A DNA stretch of 64,000 nt, taken from the NCBI GenBank assembly GCA_964036665.1, contig OZ038526.1:2604001-2668000 (forward strand). The letters run 5' to 3'. The number at the start of each line of letters is the position of its first letter. Positions within the stretch are counted from its first letter, which is position 1. Below the pieces are notes generated by a model. The model had not been told where the DNA came from, searched no databases, and saw only the letters and a list, made by a program, of their open reading frames with translations. Source of the DNA: Gordius sp. MW1. Lineage: Eukaryota > Nematomorpha > Gordioida > Gordea > Gordiidae. Below are positions 1 through 11,863 of the stretch, one piece after another. A program made the position numbers and the translations under genes.

Positions 1-46
1 GGGCTGCAAGTAATTATTACTTGATCTAATCAATTTTTGTAATTAG

Positions 47-3000
47 TTTTGTGGACAGCACAAGGCACATTTATAACACTTTTATCAAGTTCATCTACTA
101 TAGAAAGAAACACAGGAATTTTTTGGTCCCTCTTTCAATCAAGGTTAATAATTTTTTAGTATGTTTTTGTTCCAATTTACCTATTAATCAAAAATAACTT
201 AAAATTTATGTTATTTTGTGTTTCATAATAGTATGGTTGTTGGAAATGCAATAATGTTCTTTAAGTTTCGGGATCAAAAGGTTATAGATAGGGCATCATA
301 TGAAGCATTATATACAATATTACTTGCACTTTCCTGTGTTGGGTGGGTTTTCATTGTTGCTCTTATAAAAGCTCCAACTACTAAACTGTTGGTGGCAGAA
401 ACTTCTGAAAGAACACCGCTACTAGAGAGTGAAAATGCCGGATATTCTGGTTCTCACCAAACTCCTTACTCAGCTGTTACAATAAATCAAGAATCTGAAG
501 GATCAATGTCTCCTTTAACCATGTTTTACAAGTAAATTTTATTTTATAAAAACAACCTAGAAATTGTTGCCTTCAAATGTTATGTAATAACTTGATATTT
601 TAGAATTTTAAATGAGCTATTTTGACATTTGATAACTTTTTTTAAAGGATATATATATCTTATTGGTATCAATTTAGGCAACAAAATTTTGTTAAAAAAC
701 TAATTTTTTAGGATGGCCTAAATAATAAGTGAAATGGGATAAATAAGGGTTTAATTAATTTATTTTATAGAAAAATATAGGTTTAATTGGATCAAAAATA
801 AAACTTCAACTTATCAATTAGTATACTTTATTTGTTGAAATAAATTAGATGGTTAACCTCAGTTTTAAATTGTTTTTCGTATCAGTTTTGCCAATGATTT
901 ATTTTTTTGCTTGAAATTATTAAGATTTATATTGGTAACAGGTCTGCGCGATAAAAAACTTGGCACTGCTCGAATTTTTAATTTTTTTTGTCAGCAATCT
1001 TTGGTTGGTTGCCAAAATTGTATTGTTATCGCCACGTCTTTAAAGTTTTAACCTTAAAACTCGATGGGTTCATGAACTTTTAAACATATATTTAATATGA
1101 AATTTTTAAACGAAAAGCTAACCGTTATTTACTTTTCATTTATAGGTTTGGGGATATGATGTCCCCTAGGCAGATGTATAGCTACCTGTTACCATCTCTC
1201 CGCTTGTTCAAGGACAAGCGCATAGTGATGCTGACCTGCGCTTTCGCCTTCACAGGTAACATTGTCACTTTTGTCACCATAAATGCCGCATTGTCGCGTT
1301 TGCCTAGGTTTGAACCTCACCTTCGTGTCCGGCATTCTAACAACATGCATCGGCTACAACCTGCGGTGGGGCGAACGGTCGAAGGCCTTAATGGGAATAT
1401 GTGGCATGCTAGTGGGCATAGGAGAAATATTGGGTAAGCCTATCTCCTCTTTTTTGCGATCAAATTTAGCCAAATTTTCATGAGCCGTTTTCTCGTTGCT
1501 AAATATTGATTTGTTTTTCCAACTTATCATCGTTCCTGCACATTTAAAATATTCTATTAATTTTGAAATTATCGAAACCATTATAAAATTTTATATTAAT
1601 TAAAGTAAGGAATTTTATTGAACCAAACGATTTTTATAATGTCGACACGTGATACTTTCAACTTCAATCATATCACGCGCTTGCATAAGCTAGTCTTCGC
1701 TACCGCAACATTAACAATTGACTTTTTCTAAAAAATTAGCTTATATTCAGAATATCCTTATGATGAGTTAAGGTGCTAAAACAATGGATATGGTATGAAT
1801 TGAAACCTGAAATTTGTAGACTTTTATAGATGATTTGCCATAGGTAATTTAACATTGTCATGGACTTCTTACTCTAAAGTTGCCAACATATAGCCTGGTC
1901 CTTTTATGATATAATGGGATATGTAACATAATGACGGATTGCCTTTTCCACGTGTTATCCCCTTTAATCATCTATCTTAAATTAAGAATGTTGAATTTAT
2001 TGTTCTTTAAATGCGCGTCAAACATAAGGTGGGATCAATGTGAGCATCATAAAACGTGTGTCCGATTGGCATCGCGCTTCGGGCGCGACCTCTCAATCCT
2101 TGACCCAAGCGAAGAGCGACCAAGGAGCTCGAACCATGGCTGTAGCCACCTCGGGTTACATATTTAATCTCGTTTGCTATTACATTCTCTATCTCGTTCT
2201 GCCCTCGGATTCACCCATCAACGCCACTTACGGACCCGTGTTCGTCACTAAAGAGTATGGTCATCGTTACTTTTGCATGCCGATTCGGATTTTATGGCCA
2301 GGAATTAAGTAGTGGTTTAAGTTATGTAAAAACGGCTTGGTTTTAGTCGACCAAATATAAGCAGGCCAAAGGTTTTTCGGTCTATTTTTCTTAGTCGACC
2401 GTTAACCCAGTCGTTTTTATTAACACTATGATAGACTGGTCAGAAGGTAAGCTTAACATGACCTGTCTTTAAAAAATGTTACTTGGAGAATTAATTAGGA
2501 GGACCATTCATTTTGATTAGTTTATAAGTAAATGGGTAATTTATTGTTAGCAAATTATTTTGATATTTATATCAAATAAATAAACTTATATCCAACAAAA
2601 CGCTTTGATACATGTAACCTTGATAAGTATGTTACGACTTTTCAATTGTTACATGTCTAGGCCTTTGAGCACCGTAATGGTGTGCGTCAGCTCGTTGATG
2701 CTGGGTTTGGCCGATAGCGCCCTCAATACTCAACTATACGTCGTGATAGGGACGCACTACGCCAAGCAAAGTGCACCCGTTTTTGCTTTGTTTAAGTTCG
2801 TTCAAGTATGTCAAAAAATATTACGCTAGAAATCGAAATATTTTATGGAACATATTTATTTTATTGGCAATAATAAATGAGGCACTAAAAATAAATTAAT
2901 TATGATTATATTCAAATATAAAAGTAGAGACGGTTAGAGTTGTGATTAGATTGTTATTGAAATATAGATTTCGTCATCCAATTTAAAGCAGTTTGTAACT

Positions 3001-3721
3001 TATCGAAACAGGAAACGTAGATATATGAAATTACTACGTTAAGTTTATTTTTATGCCTTATTTATATACATTTGGAGTGAAATCAATAGTACTATAAGCA
3101 ATGTTTTATCGTTGCGTCTTTTAGGATTTAATTTTTAAAATTAATTAAACGGTATTTGTGAGGTATATAGACTTTATAATGAGGTTTCAAAAATTTTAGC
3201 CCAATCAATAGGTTTATGCACAAGTTTACTCGACGAGCATGAGCGTAGCTAAGGGGAGGGGGAAGGGAGGGGCGGCTGCCCCCCTCTAAATCCAAAAATT
3301 TGTTAAAAATATGGCTAAATTTTAAAAAATAATCATTTTGCCCCTCCCTAAACCATTTTTGTCCCCCCCCCCTCTAATCCCAATGCTGGCTACGCCCATG
3401 TCGACGAGTAAATATGTTTGGGGATTTACCACAATAATACAGTGCGTGGCGGCCGCGTGTTCGTTTTACTACTCCAAATACCTCCAGCTCCACTGGCAAT
3501 TACTCATCTTAGTCACGAGCGCGACCCTATCCATCTACACCTTCATGGTCGCCGAATACTATCTGAGTTGCGGCGATGGTGACAAAGTGACAGGCGTCGC
3601 GACATTTGGTGACAATGTCGGTGACACGACGTCCCCCGGCTCCTCTATATCGTCATTGTCATCGGGCTCAGATCGAGCTCAGGATAGGGCCGGACCTCAT
3701 TGGGTTGATATTCGGTATTGA
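47..3721 (+). CDS. MFSD11: MFSD11 (UNC93-like major facilitator protein), 3' part
   Basis: UNC93-like member of the major facilitator superfamily, a multi-pass membrane protein. Exons 47-143, 232-531, 1146-1255, 1308-1433, 2029-2254, 2661-2805 and 3443-3721 join in phase with GT/AG borders (about 426 aa, stop TGA). The first exon encodes LWTAQGTFIT and NTGIFWSLFQS, family hallmarks; a later exon has SKALMGICGMLVGIGEILG and another LGLADSALNTQL. About the first 100 residues of the family lie left of the window. A cytoplasmic loop after exon 2 contains ERTPLL, which fits the acidic dileucine lysosomal sorting pattern (inference). The third intron is only 52 bp (1256-1307). The last intron carries a MITE at 3238-3400. 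The hydrophilic Ser/Gly/Asp-rich tail (last 50 aa) is longer than usual. Substrate is unknown for the family. Confidence 0.9.
2321..2425. mobile_element. Family B MITE, short copy, MFSD11 intron
   Basis: Inverted arms of the type GTTATGTAAAAACGGCTTGG on the left and CAGTCGTTTTTATTAACAC on the right, with internal GTCGACC motifs. The right side is followed by TA. Same family as 10067-10265 and 33854-34041. It lies in the MFSD11 intron between 2255 and 2660. Confidence 0.65.
3238..3400. mobile_element. Family A MITE (hAT-type), MFSD11 intron
   Basis: Termini CATGAGCGTAGCTA and GGCTACGCCCATG are inverted copies. The element is flanked by a perfect 8-bp direct repeat TCGACGAG (3230-3237 and 3401-3408), the duplication size of hAT transposons. 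The inner part is C-rich/G-rich near the ends and AT-rich in the middle, with no coding capacity. Confidence 0.85.
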
Positions 3722-4514
3722 TTCCCGAACTTCTATTTTATACCTTTACCTATGGTACACCACGGCTGGAATTCTAGAGACTCTTATCGCTTATTATTGT
3801 TATAAACACGCTTATTATGCATAGAAATGTGATATCATATATCCACTCATATCGTAAATCTCTCGTATTTGACTTTATGCCCGCCCGAGTTGATGCTTTA
3901 ACTCGTATCAAGCCTCAATCTGTCTATAGAATCTGACCCCTACCATTAATTATGAATCAAGGTCCCTATATTGTGTTATTGTATCATTGTGTCTTACTCA
4001 TATGCTTCGTCAAACCTTGAATCATATGTGACAAAGGCCTATCAGACCTAACTTGAAAATTAGGAGCGGCGCCTATGGACATGTTATAAAAACGAATGGG
4101 GCCTACCTTTTATATCACATCATCATTATTTATAAATGTGATATTTATTTACATTGACGCGTGATGCAGAAAGATAAAATTTTTACTCAAGGATATTGTG
4201 CATCAAATCGACGAATTATCTATTATTATTTAATTAAAAGACATATTTTATATTTACGGAATATTTTGAATTTATGTGAAAACGGTTTTTAAACGAACTT
4301 ATAAACACGATCTCCGAATAAAAATGATGTTTACCTCGTTTAAATGACAGATTATGTTGAAATAATGCGTTCATATATTTATGTTAATAAACGATTTAAA
4401 ACTCATCCTAATATACAAATTTAAAGGATGCTTAATTTATTATTTTTAATCTTTCATGTAGTTACACAGAAAGCCTAGTACTCGCGTTTTTTCTACTGTT
4501 TACTACGAAATCTA
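3722..4514. other. Intergenic, MFSD11 3' flank
   Basis: No gene seen. Probable MFSD11 3' UTR with AATAAA-type hexamers near 4316 and 4384. Otherwise unique-looking AT-rich sequence. Confidence 0.5.
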
Positions 4515-4612
4515 CTGTTGTAAAAACATCTGGGTTTTGTTTGGTCAACCTTTATGTTTAGTCGGCTAAAACCAAAGGTCAACTAAACAAAACCCAGCCG
4601 TTTGCACAACAC
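4515..4612. mobile_element. Family B MITE
   Basis: Arms TGTTGTAAAAAC and GTTTGCACAACAC with GGGTTTTGTTTGGTCAACC against its inverted copy at the right; TA at 4513-4514 and 4613-4614 fits a Tc1/mariner-type TA target duplication. Confidence 0.7.
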
Positions 4613-5005
4613 TACTACGAACTGAGGAGATTTAAGTTTTCGATCGGACATTTAAGTATTGCTAAATTGTCCGTTCAATTGGCTTTTTCTGAACTATTTT
4701 TTTAAAAATTTTTAAAATGGGCGTAACAAACGCTAGCCATGTTGATTACATAGCGGTTTCTTTTGCACTTGTCCGATGCACTGTTATGACGAAATATATA
4801 AGTTGTTCCCTACCATTAATATCTTTTTCTTATGTTGTTGAGTCCTCTTTCCTCCTTTCCATTTAAGCATTTTTTTAAAGTATCGCTCATTTTTCTATGC
4901 TAACTACGTCAAAAACGACAATATACTAAAGTTAAAGTGTAGTGTAAAGAAATTTTAACAATGGTATGTATTGGTGAAATGAGTAGGGGAGAAGGGAGTT
5001 TGGAC

Positions 5006-5977
5006 TAGAGGCCTGCAAAGTGATTTTGTGTCAAATCGAACCCCACCCGGGCGCGTTTCAAAATTTTTAACCCTAACTTGACCCCGAAAATTAAAATATT
5101 GCGGCAAAGTTTTTTGACAAGTTAAAGTGTTAGCTTCAAGAAACTAATTAACACCCTAAATTAAGAATACTTAATTTTTATACTATTTATTGTAATTATG
5201 TATAAGTATTATTGCATTCACAATTTGGGGTCGCATATTCGCCCTTAGCCAGCACTCGTAAATGACCTCTTGATAATGGAGTAGCAGGGGTCGCCAGAAC
5301 TTACGATCTAATAGCACTAAAGTGGGATATTCACAAGAATACCATTTTAAAATGTCAATTCTAAAATTTTTCTATTAATAAAAAACTATAACAGATCCAC
5401 ACCGCACGCACACTTTTTAATGACAATTGTAAAATTCAATGCCAGTGGCGTAGCCAAGGTGGGAAAGGTGAATTTACCGCTTCCCAAACAGAATTTTTTG
5501 ATCAGTTAATAAATCATTTAATGAATTTAAAATATTTATAGTTTTTTTAAATGAATAAGACACTTATAAATACCTAAAAAGCTTTTTTAAATCTAATTTT
5601 CGGCTAAAAGCATTTGCCCATTTTTATTTCTTTTTCTGAATTCACTTCTTTTTTATGTAATTTCCTTTTTTAAGTGACTTAAGCCAATCTAATTTAAAAA
5701 TGGCATCCAAACAATTAAAAAAGGAAATTAAAAAAGAAAGATATAAATTGATTTTTTGAAAGTTATTTAATAGAAGATAAATTGTTTTGCGTATTTTGTA
5801 AAAGTTGTTGTGAAATTCATAACCTTCGACCCCACCAGACCCAAAAGCATTTTAAAATTATCAACCCAAATTTGACCAGACCTGAAAGTACTTTAAGATC
5901 TCTAACCTGAACTCGACCTGACCCAAAACCATTTTAAAATATATAGGTCGGGTTTTGGGTTTCCGTGCAGGCCTGTA
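5006..5977. mobile_element. Family C non-autonomous element
   Basis: Ends TAGAGGCCTGCAAAGTG and GTGCAGGCCTGTA are inverted copies. The subterminal zones hold repeated GACC/CCGA motifs with AAAATTTTTAACCC spacing. Related copies lie at 31285-31945 and 35161-36150. A further small insertion with a GTAGCCAAGG start lies near 5451. No ORF of interest. The hAT assignment is inference from the TAGAG..CTCTA ends in sister copies. Confidence 0.6.
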
Positions 5978-6258
5978 TTTCGGTCACAAGTACAAAATAA
6001 AAACTGAAGTGAAATCTACAATTTACTTAATCACTAAGGGTAGGGTTAGTTAGTAGCTAATTAAGAGCTAGGGTGTCTATTAGTGTCAATATAATGGTAT
6101 CAAAGGTCTGGAAAAGGCTCAGATGTTCTAAATTTTAAATGATAGATAACGATGGAAACCTTAGGTTTGCAACGAGCTACATTTCGTGTACTTAATTAAG
6201 GTGGTACTCAGTAGCTTTTTTTCTTTTAACTCATGCTTGTTTTTGATAAAGATAAGCA

Positions 6259-9200
6259 ATGACTGGTAATTATATATTTAATCCATCATTTAATTGTTAT
6301 TTTTAGATTTCTATCAGGAGCATCTTAATAAAGCTATAAATGAAGAGGATACTTTACATTTGGCTGATAGAAAAAAATGGCAAAGAAGCATAATAAAATC
6401 ATTCAATATCCCTAATGTGGAATATTATTATTTGAAGGATAATGATTCACATAAAAAGGCTCTGCCGCTTGAAAAATTTAAGGTAAATATACATTTAAGA
6501 TATTTTAATGACCACTTTGGATTAGAATAGGTTAAGAGATTTGCTAAGTTAAAATTATTAAATTTTTATATTAAAAGATATTTTAATGACCACTTTGGAT
6601 TAGAATAGGTTAAGAGATTTGCTAAGTTAAAATTATTAAATTTTTATATTAAAATTATATTTAACTATCTGTAAGTACTTTAATAAATTATTTGGTTATT
6701 GTTGGTTTTAAATATTATTATTTAATACTAATCTACAGATTAAGCCAGGCTTACTTCAAAATTTTGCCAAATTACCTTCATCTGTTAGTCTTTCTTCAAA
6801 ATATTCCTATTCTGAAGATGAAGAGGAATTAAATCATATAGAACCAGAGTTTAATAATGAAAATATTTCTGAGTTTCAGAAGGGAATGGCATCTAGTATC
6901 TTTTCATATTGTGACATTTTTTATCCTCAAAGAACTCCTGAAAATGGAACTTTGTTGAGAAACTTGTATTGCTTGCACATCTTAAATCATGCTCACGCAA
7001 CAAGACAAACCATTCTTACAAATAACATGAAACTTGAAAATGGTGAAAAAGGCCATACTGCCAAGAAGTTAAAAACTCGTCCAAAATCACTTGCCTTGGA
7101 TGATGAGTACAATAAAATAAATTCTTTTTAATTAAATATTTATAAATTAAATCTGCTCTTCATTATATATGTTCAATTTAGTATATGGCATACTTTGATA
7201 ATTCAACCTTTTTGATTGGATGTTTAAATAATTTTTTTTTATAATTTTTGTTGATTGTTATATATTTTAGTTTAGACTATCGTGATCGAGGTTTCACTAG
7301 ACCCAAGACTTTAATTGTGGTACCATTCCGTAACTCTGCTTTCAAAATCGTCCAAACTCTCATTGCCCTCACATCGACAGCCTCCACCAATAATGTATTT
7401 AATTTTTATTTTCAAAAAAATTATTTAGCCAATATATGATATTAAATCTTAATTTGTCTACTTTGTAGAAACTGGTCACTAACAAACGCCGTTTTTACCA
7501 AGAATTCCAAGACCCTGACGGCGACTCCAACATAAAGTTTCATTCAGGTATTACGATCAATTTTCCTATAACACTGAATGTTTTTTGCAACTTAAAAAAG
7601 CACGTCGCAACAACAACATTACATAATAAAATTCGAATCGAAAATTTTGATAATGGTGCCCAAATGCGAAATTTAAGCTATTTTGTGAGTCGCAACCCTA
7701 GGTGTAGCCAGGGGGTTGCAAGGAAGGGCCGCTGCCCCCCCCCCCTTATTCCAATCCTGGCTGCGCCCATGGTCGCAACACTTAAAAGTAATTTAATTTA
7801 ATTCCCCCCCCCCCAAAATTTGCTCCCCATCATAGGCAAAAGTTAAGCAAATTAAAAATCAATGCTATGAGCTATCGAATGTGGCTGTGGATTGTGCATC
7901 ACTCCAAATATAGTTATTATACTACTATTCATATTTATTAATCGATTTAATGAGTATCATATCGAGTCTATACGAATTTTGAAATTTATTATTAGTTTTA
8001 AGAAATCGTTGAATCTTTTATTTTCATTAATTTCTTCCATGGGCGGAGCCAGGATTGGATTTAGAGGGGGGGGGCAATAATAATTTAGGGAGGGGCAAAA
8101 AGATAATTTTGAAATATTAGCCATAATTATACTAAATTTTAAATTGTTTTAAATTTTATATAGTTTTGAATTTAGAGGGGGGCAGCCGCCCCTCCCTGCC
8201 ACCCCCTGGCTACGCCCATGATTTCTCCTGTTTTAAATTAAATAATTTATGAGTTGTGATATTTTAGAGGACAGGAGGGAACTGTTTAGCGGCAACGTAG
8301 ACGATTGCTTCAAGCTCGGCATCGGTTTGGGCAAGAAGAGCCTAAAGCTATACACCGATTTTTACGCTTCCGACATCATCTTGTGCTCGCCTCTCGGGCT
8401 TAAAACGCTACGAGCTGCTACTAAAAAAGTGGTCGGCGCCAAACACCATTCCGACCTCACTAACGGGTATGGGCCTAAGCCGACTCTATCACATTGTATT
8501 TTGCCCGACTCATGGGCGCATTCGAGTTTGATTTTGTTGATCGATTATTGATTTTGGTTTTGATTGATTTGCAGGAGATTGACCGAGACCGAGATCAATG
8601 AGAAGGAGGTGGTGGACGAGTCGTTGGACTTTTTGTCGTCGATTGAAATTTTGGTGTTGGACCAGGCGGACGTGTTCCTGATGCAAAATTGGAGTCACGT
8701 GGATGTAAGTGTCCCGTGTTATTTTAAAACACTATCTTTATGGCTCGTTGTTTAGAATTTAAAGTTGTGTTCAGACGATTATAAACTCCATAATTTTATT
8801 GATATGTCATCCATTTTTATATAAACTCAATTAAACTTATAATTTTGTGTTGTTTTAGCTAAGTTGACCTATTTGCCGTTATTTAAGTATAACCCCACAA
8901 TCACTGCATATTCTTGCCGAAGGCTTGAATGGATTTTCATAAAAAACGGACTTATACCTTAAGAATCGATATACTCGGTTTTCATCATTAAGTGCCTTTA
9001 TATATAAATAGACAACCATGGGCGTAGCCAGAATTGGATTTAGAGGGGCGCATTAATATTTTAGGGAGAGGCTAAATGATAATTTCCATTAATTTTAGCC
9101 ATAATCATATTAAATATTAAAAAGTTTTTGGAATTAGAGGAGGGCAGTCGCCCCTCGCCACCCCTGCTGGCTACGCCCATGTAGATACTATGATCAATTA

Positions 9201-11863
9201 AGTTTTCGCTTCCATATAATTTCGCACACCGCACAGTACCTGATGAAGATGATCAACAATCGTCCGATCAAATCGCACGACACCGACTTTTCCAGGGTGC
9301 GGGAGTGGTACCTCAACGGCTGGGCCCGACACTATCGGCAAACCCTCATTTTCGGTCGATTGAATTGCCCCGAGCTAAATCAACTCTTCCACACCCACTG
9401 CACAAGTAAGTTTTTAGTCACGACAGTGGTGGTGTTGTAAAAACGGCTGGGACCTTTGGTTTTAGTCGACCAAACAAAACCAAGCCGTTTTTACATCATT
9501 ACAACTTAGAATAAAAAAATATAATGAGTGCGAAGCGTATATAAAGCCATAAATACAATTGCATTGAGGTAATAAGCTGCCTTTTTAGTGAACTATATTT
9601 AAACTTTTTTATATGCCCTATATATCGCTTCGCTTCGCATATCCACTATGAATTTTCACGGTTTTGCACACGTTCATTTACAGATTTCGAGGGGAAAGCT
9701 CTGGTGTACGAACCGCCGACGTTAGGCGTTTTAGACGGCATTTCGGCCAGCTTAACCCATGTAAGTCCCTTAGGATTATTTTATAAATTTAGACCACCTA
9801 TATATACATGGTTCATTTTGAATAAGCTATCCCCGTTATAGTAATGTTCAGGATCGGGGCCCAGTGTCTTTGGGCGTTTCAAGGATGGTCACGTCTTTTT
9901 CGTTTTTGTAGCATTATAATCCTTAAAAGTAGGGATTCTTCCATTCTCAGGACCGCCATAATTTAGAGTGTCCAAAACACGCTATTGAATAGTTAGTTTT
10001 TTTTATTATGTCTGAGATGGCACGTGAGGAACTCTAACTTCGGTCCCTTTCTCGTAGTAGCTTGTAGTGTTGAAAAACGGCTGGATTTTGTTGGGTCGAC
10101 CTTTGGTTTTAGGGGACTAAACATGAACAAACCAAGTGTTTTTTGGTCTGATTTTCTTGGTCGACCTTTAGGCTTAGTCAAAAGTTGAAAAACAAACCAG
10201 AGTCGACCGTTAGTCTCAGTTGAACCAAGGGCCGACCAAACAAAACCCAGGTCCTTTTACAACGCTAGTAGGTTGAATCTCATTGTACCCTTCCATTGTG
10301 ATTATGGTTAAATTTTGTTGCTACTAGACTTTTAGGAGGATCGAGCCCGATTCGAGCGACGCCATAGAATCGATCAATAATCGATTCACATTTTTCACCG
10401 ACAAAATCATGAAACAAATATCCGAGACGCGTAAACTGGGCCGTCGAACGCTCCTCTTCGTACCCTCCTATTTCGACTTTGTCCGCATCCGCAACCACCT
10501 CATGGAAGCCGAAATACCCTTCATGTCCATCACCGAGTAACGGCAACGCGCGCCTCATTTTAGCGCTTGAGCGTCAAATTTATGGCGATTGCTTATAACT
10601 CAAATGTCTAGTATTATTGTTATCATGGGCGTAGCCAAGGGGGGCGGATGCCCCCCCCCCTTCTAAATCCAAAAATTTGCTTAAATTTTATAAAATTATG
10701 TGTAAAATATCAAAAAATGATAGTTTGCCCTCCCTAAATCATTATTGCCCCCCCCCCCTCTATTTCCAATGCTGGCTAGGCCCATGTTCGTTATATTTTA
10801 TACTTTTGATGAACGATATGAACTGAACTAATTTATTTTTAAGGAAATTTAACGAGCCCCCGCTGGTGACCTACGACTTGGGTTGACATATATATTTTAT
10901 TTCCACTATAGTTAAACTCAAGTTGTTTTATTTTCATTAAACTATTTTTGTAATGTTAAGGTACCTTAAGGTACACGCCTTATGGCAAGGCTAGTTATTC
11001 AATATAATTGTGAAAATTTAAAACGGTACCTTGTAGTGTAGTAGAAAGACCTGGGTTTGTTTAGTCGACCTTTGGTGAAACTTAAAATCGTTTAAAATGT
11101 TTATCAAATTTCGACTAAGCGTAGAGGTCGACTAAACAATGAGAGACCAAAAATTTTAGTCTATTTTATTGTAGTCGCCTAAGCGAAACCCAGTTACAAT
11201 AGTGTTGATCTGAGACTTATTCCATTACCATAACACACCATGTGATATAATTCTATACCATTTAAGTTTTGTGAATGTTCCATAGCTTAAAATTTGATAT
11301 TGGAGTGCATCTATAATAGCGGATATTATGTGTTTTTGTCGATATAATCACTCTATGGGCGCCATTCTCGTAATAAAAACCATTAACAAAAACGCCCTCT
11401 TTTTTTAATATTGCTTTGTACCACCAGGTATGACGATGAAAAGCACATTAAACGGGTGCGTAAAGCCATCCGCGAAGCCGAGGCCGAGCGGTCCGCTCAC
11501 GCGCCCGCGCTCGACTCCGTGGTCCAGCGCACGCTCCTCCTGCTCGGCACCGAGCGCAGCCACTTCTTTCGACGCCCGCGCCTTCCCCACGTCCACGCCC
11601 TCGTATTTTACCAAGCGCCCGTCTACCCCTCGTACTACGCCGACCTCTGCCAAGATGCTAGCCCCGCTTTCTCCGCCGGTCACGTGACCTGTACCCTGGC
11701 CTACGACCCAACCTACGACGTGCGCCGTCTCTTGCCGCTGCTTGGTCGAGAGCGCTGCGCCACCCTACTCACCGCGGGCCACGGCCCCGAGCGTGGGAAA
11801 ACGCGGGGCGTCGTATACGTTACGGGCGTGGTTGGCAAAGCTTGTATCACCGACGCTTGTTGA
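6259..11863 (+). CDS. UTP25: UTP25 (digestive organ expansion factor), SSU processome
   Basis: Nucleolar protein needed for 18S rRNA maturation, related to DEAD-box helicases but without the ATPase motifs. Exons: 6259-6265, 6307-6482, 6739-7106, 7271-7394, 7469-7547, 8268-8466, 8575-8704, 9237-9405, 9684-9760, 10328-10536, 11428-11863. All phases agree and give 657 aa. Diagnostic blocks: [31 protein letters not shown] text, [39 protein letters not shown] and [17 protein letters not shown]. The first exon (ATG at 6259, 41-bp intron) is tentative: it skips the roughly 100-aa acidic head of vertebrate UTP25, so an upstream exon may exist. The last exon is strikingly GC-rich. At least seven MITEs sit in its introns. 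Confidence 0.9.
6497..6652. repeat. 78-bp tandem duplication in UTP25 intron
   Basis: Two adjacent near-identical 78-bp units (6497-6574 and 6575-6652), starting 14 bp after the donor at 6483. Each reads AAGATATTTTAATGACC onward. It is a simple recent local duplication. Confidence 0.9.
7697..7771. mobile_element. Family A MITE, internally deleted (75 bp)
   Basis: GTGTAGCCAGG at the left and GGCTGCGCCCATG at the right, flanked by a perfect 8-bp repeat GTCGCAAC (7689-7696, 7772-7779). The AT-rich middle is gone, leaving only the ends. Confidence 0.8.
8038..8220. mobile_element. Family A MITE, UTP25 intron
   Basis: CATGGGCGGAGCCAGG to GGCTACGCCCATG, 183 bp. Flanks ATTTCTTC and ATTTCTCC (7/8) are an aged 8-bp target duplication. 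Confidence 0.85.
9017..9180. mobile_element. Family A MITE, UTP25 intron
   Basis: CATGGGCGTAGCCAG to CTGGCTACGCCCATG, 164 bp. Flanks TAGACAAC and TAGATACT match only in part. Confidence 0.8.
9432..9502. mobile_element. Family B MITE, deleted copy
   Basis: GTGTTGTAAAAACGGCTGGG on the left and CCAAGCCGTTTTTACA on the right, with GTCGACCAAACAAAACC between them. Only about 70 bp, so it is mostly terminal sequence. Confidence 0.65.
10067..10265. mobile_element. Family B MITE, UTP25 intron
   Basis: GTGTTGAAAAACGGCTGG at the left, ACCCAGGTCCTTTTACAACGC at the right, TA on both sides (10065-10066, 10266-10267). Contains several GGTCGACC blocks. Confidence 0.75.
10624..10786. mobile_element. Family A MITE, UTP25 intron
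   Basis: CATGGGCGTAGCCAAGG to GCTGGCTAGGCCCATG, 163 bp; flanks ATTGTTAT and TTCGTTAT (6/8). Confidence 0.8.
11036..11204. mobile_element. Family B MITE, UTP25 last intron
   Basis: Starts GTGTAGTAGAAAGACCTGGG after TA and ends near AAACCCAGTTACAATAG. It has internal GTCGACC and TAGTCG motifs and is more diverged than other copies. Confidence 0.6.

Noticed and set aside
1354-1581. 75-codon minus-strand ORF
   Set aside because: Antisense to an MFSD11 exon and its intron; no family match.
11405-11683. 92-codon ORF on the minus strand across the UTP25 last exon
   Set aside because: Antisense shadow of a GC-rich coding exon; the plus frame matches UTP25.
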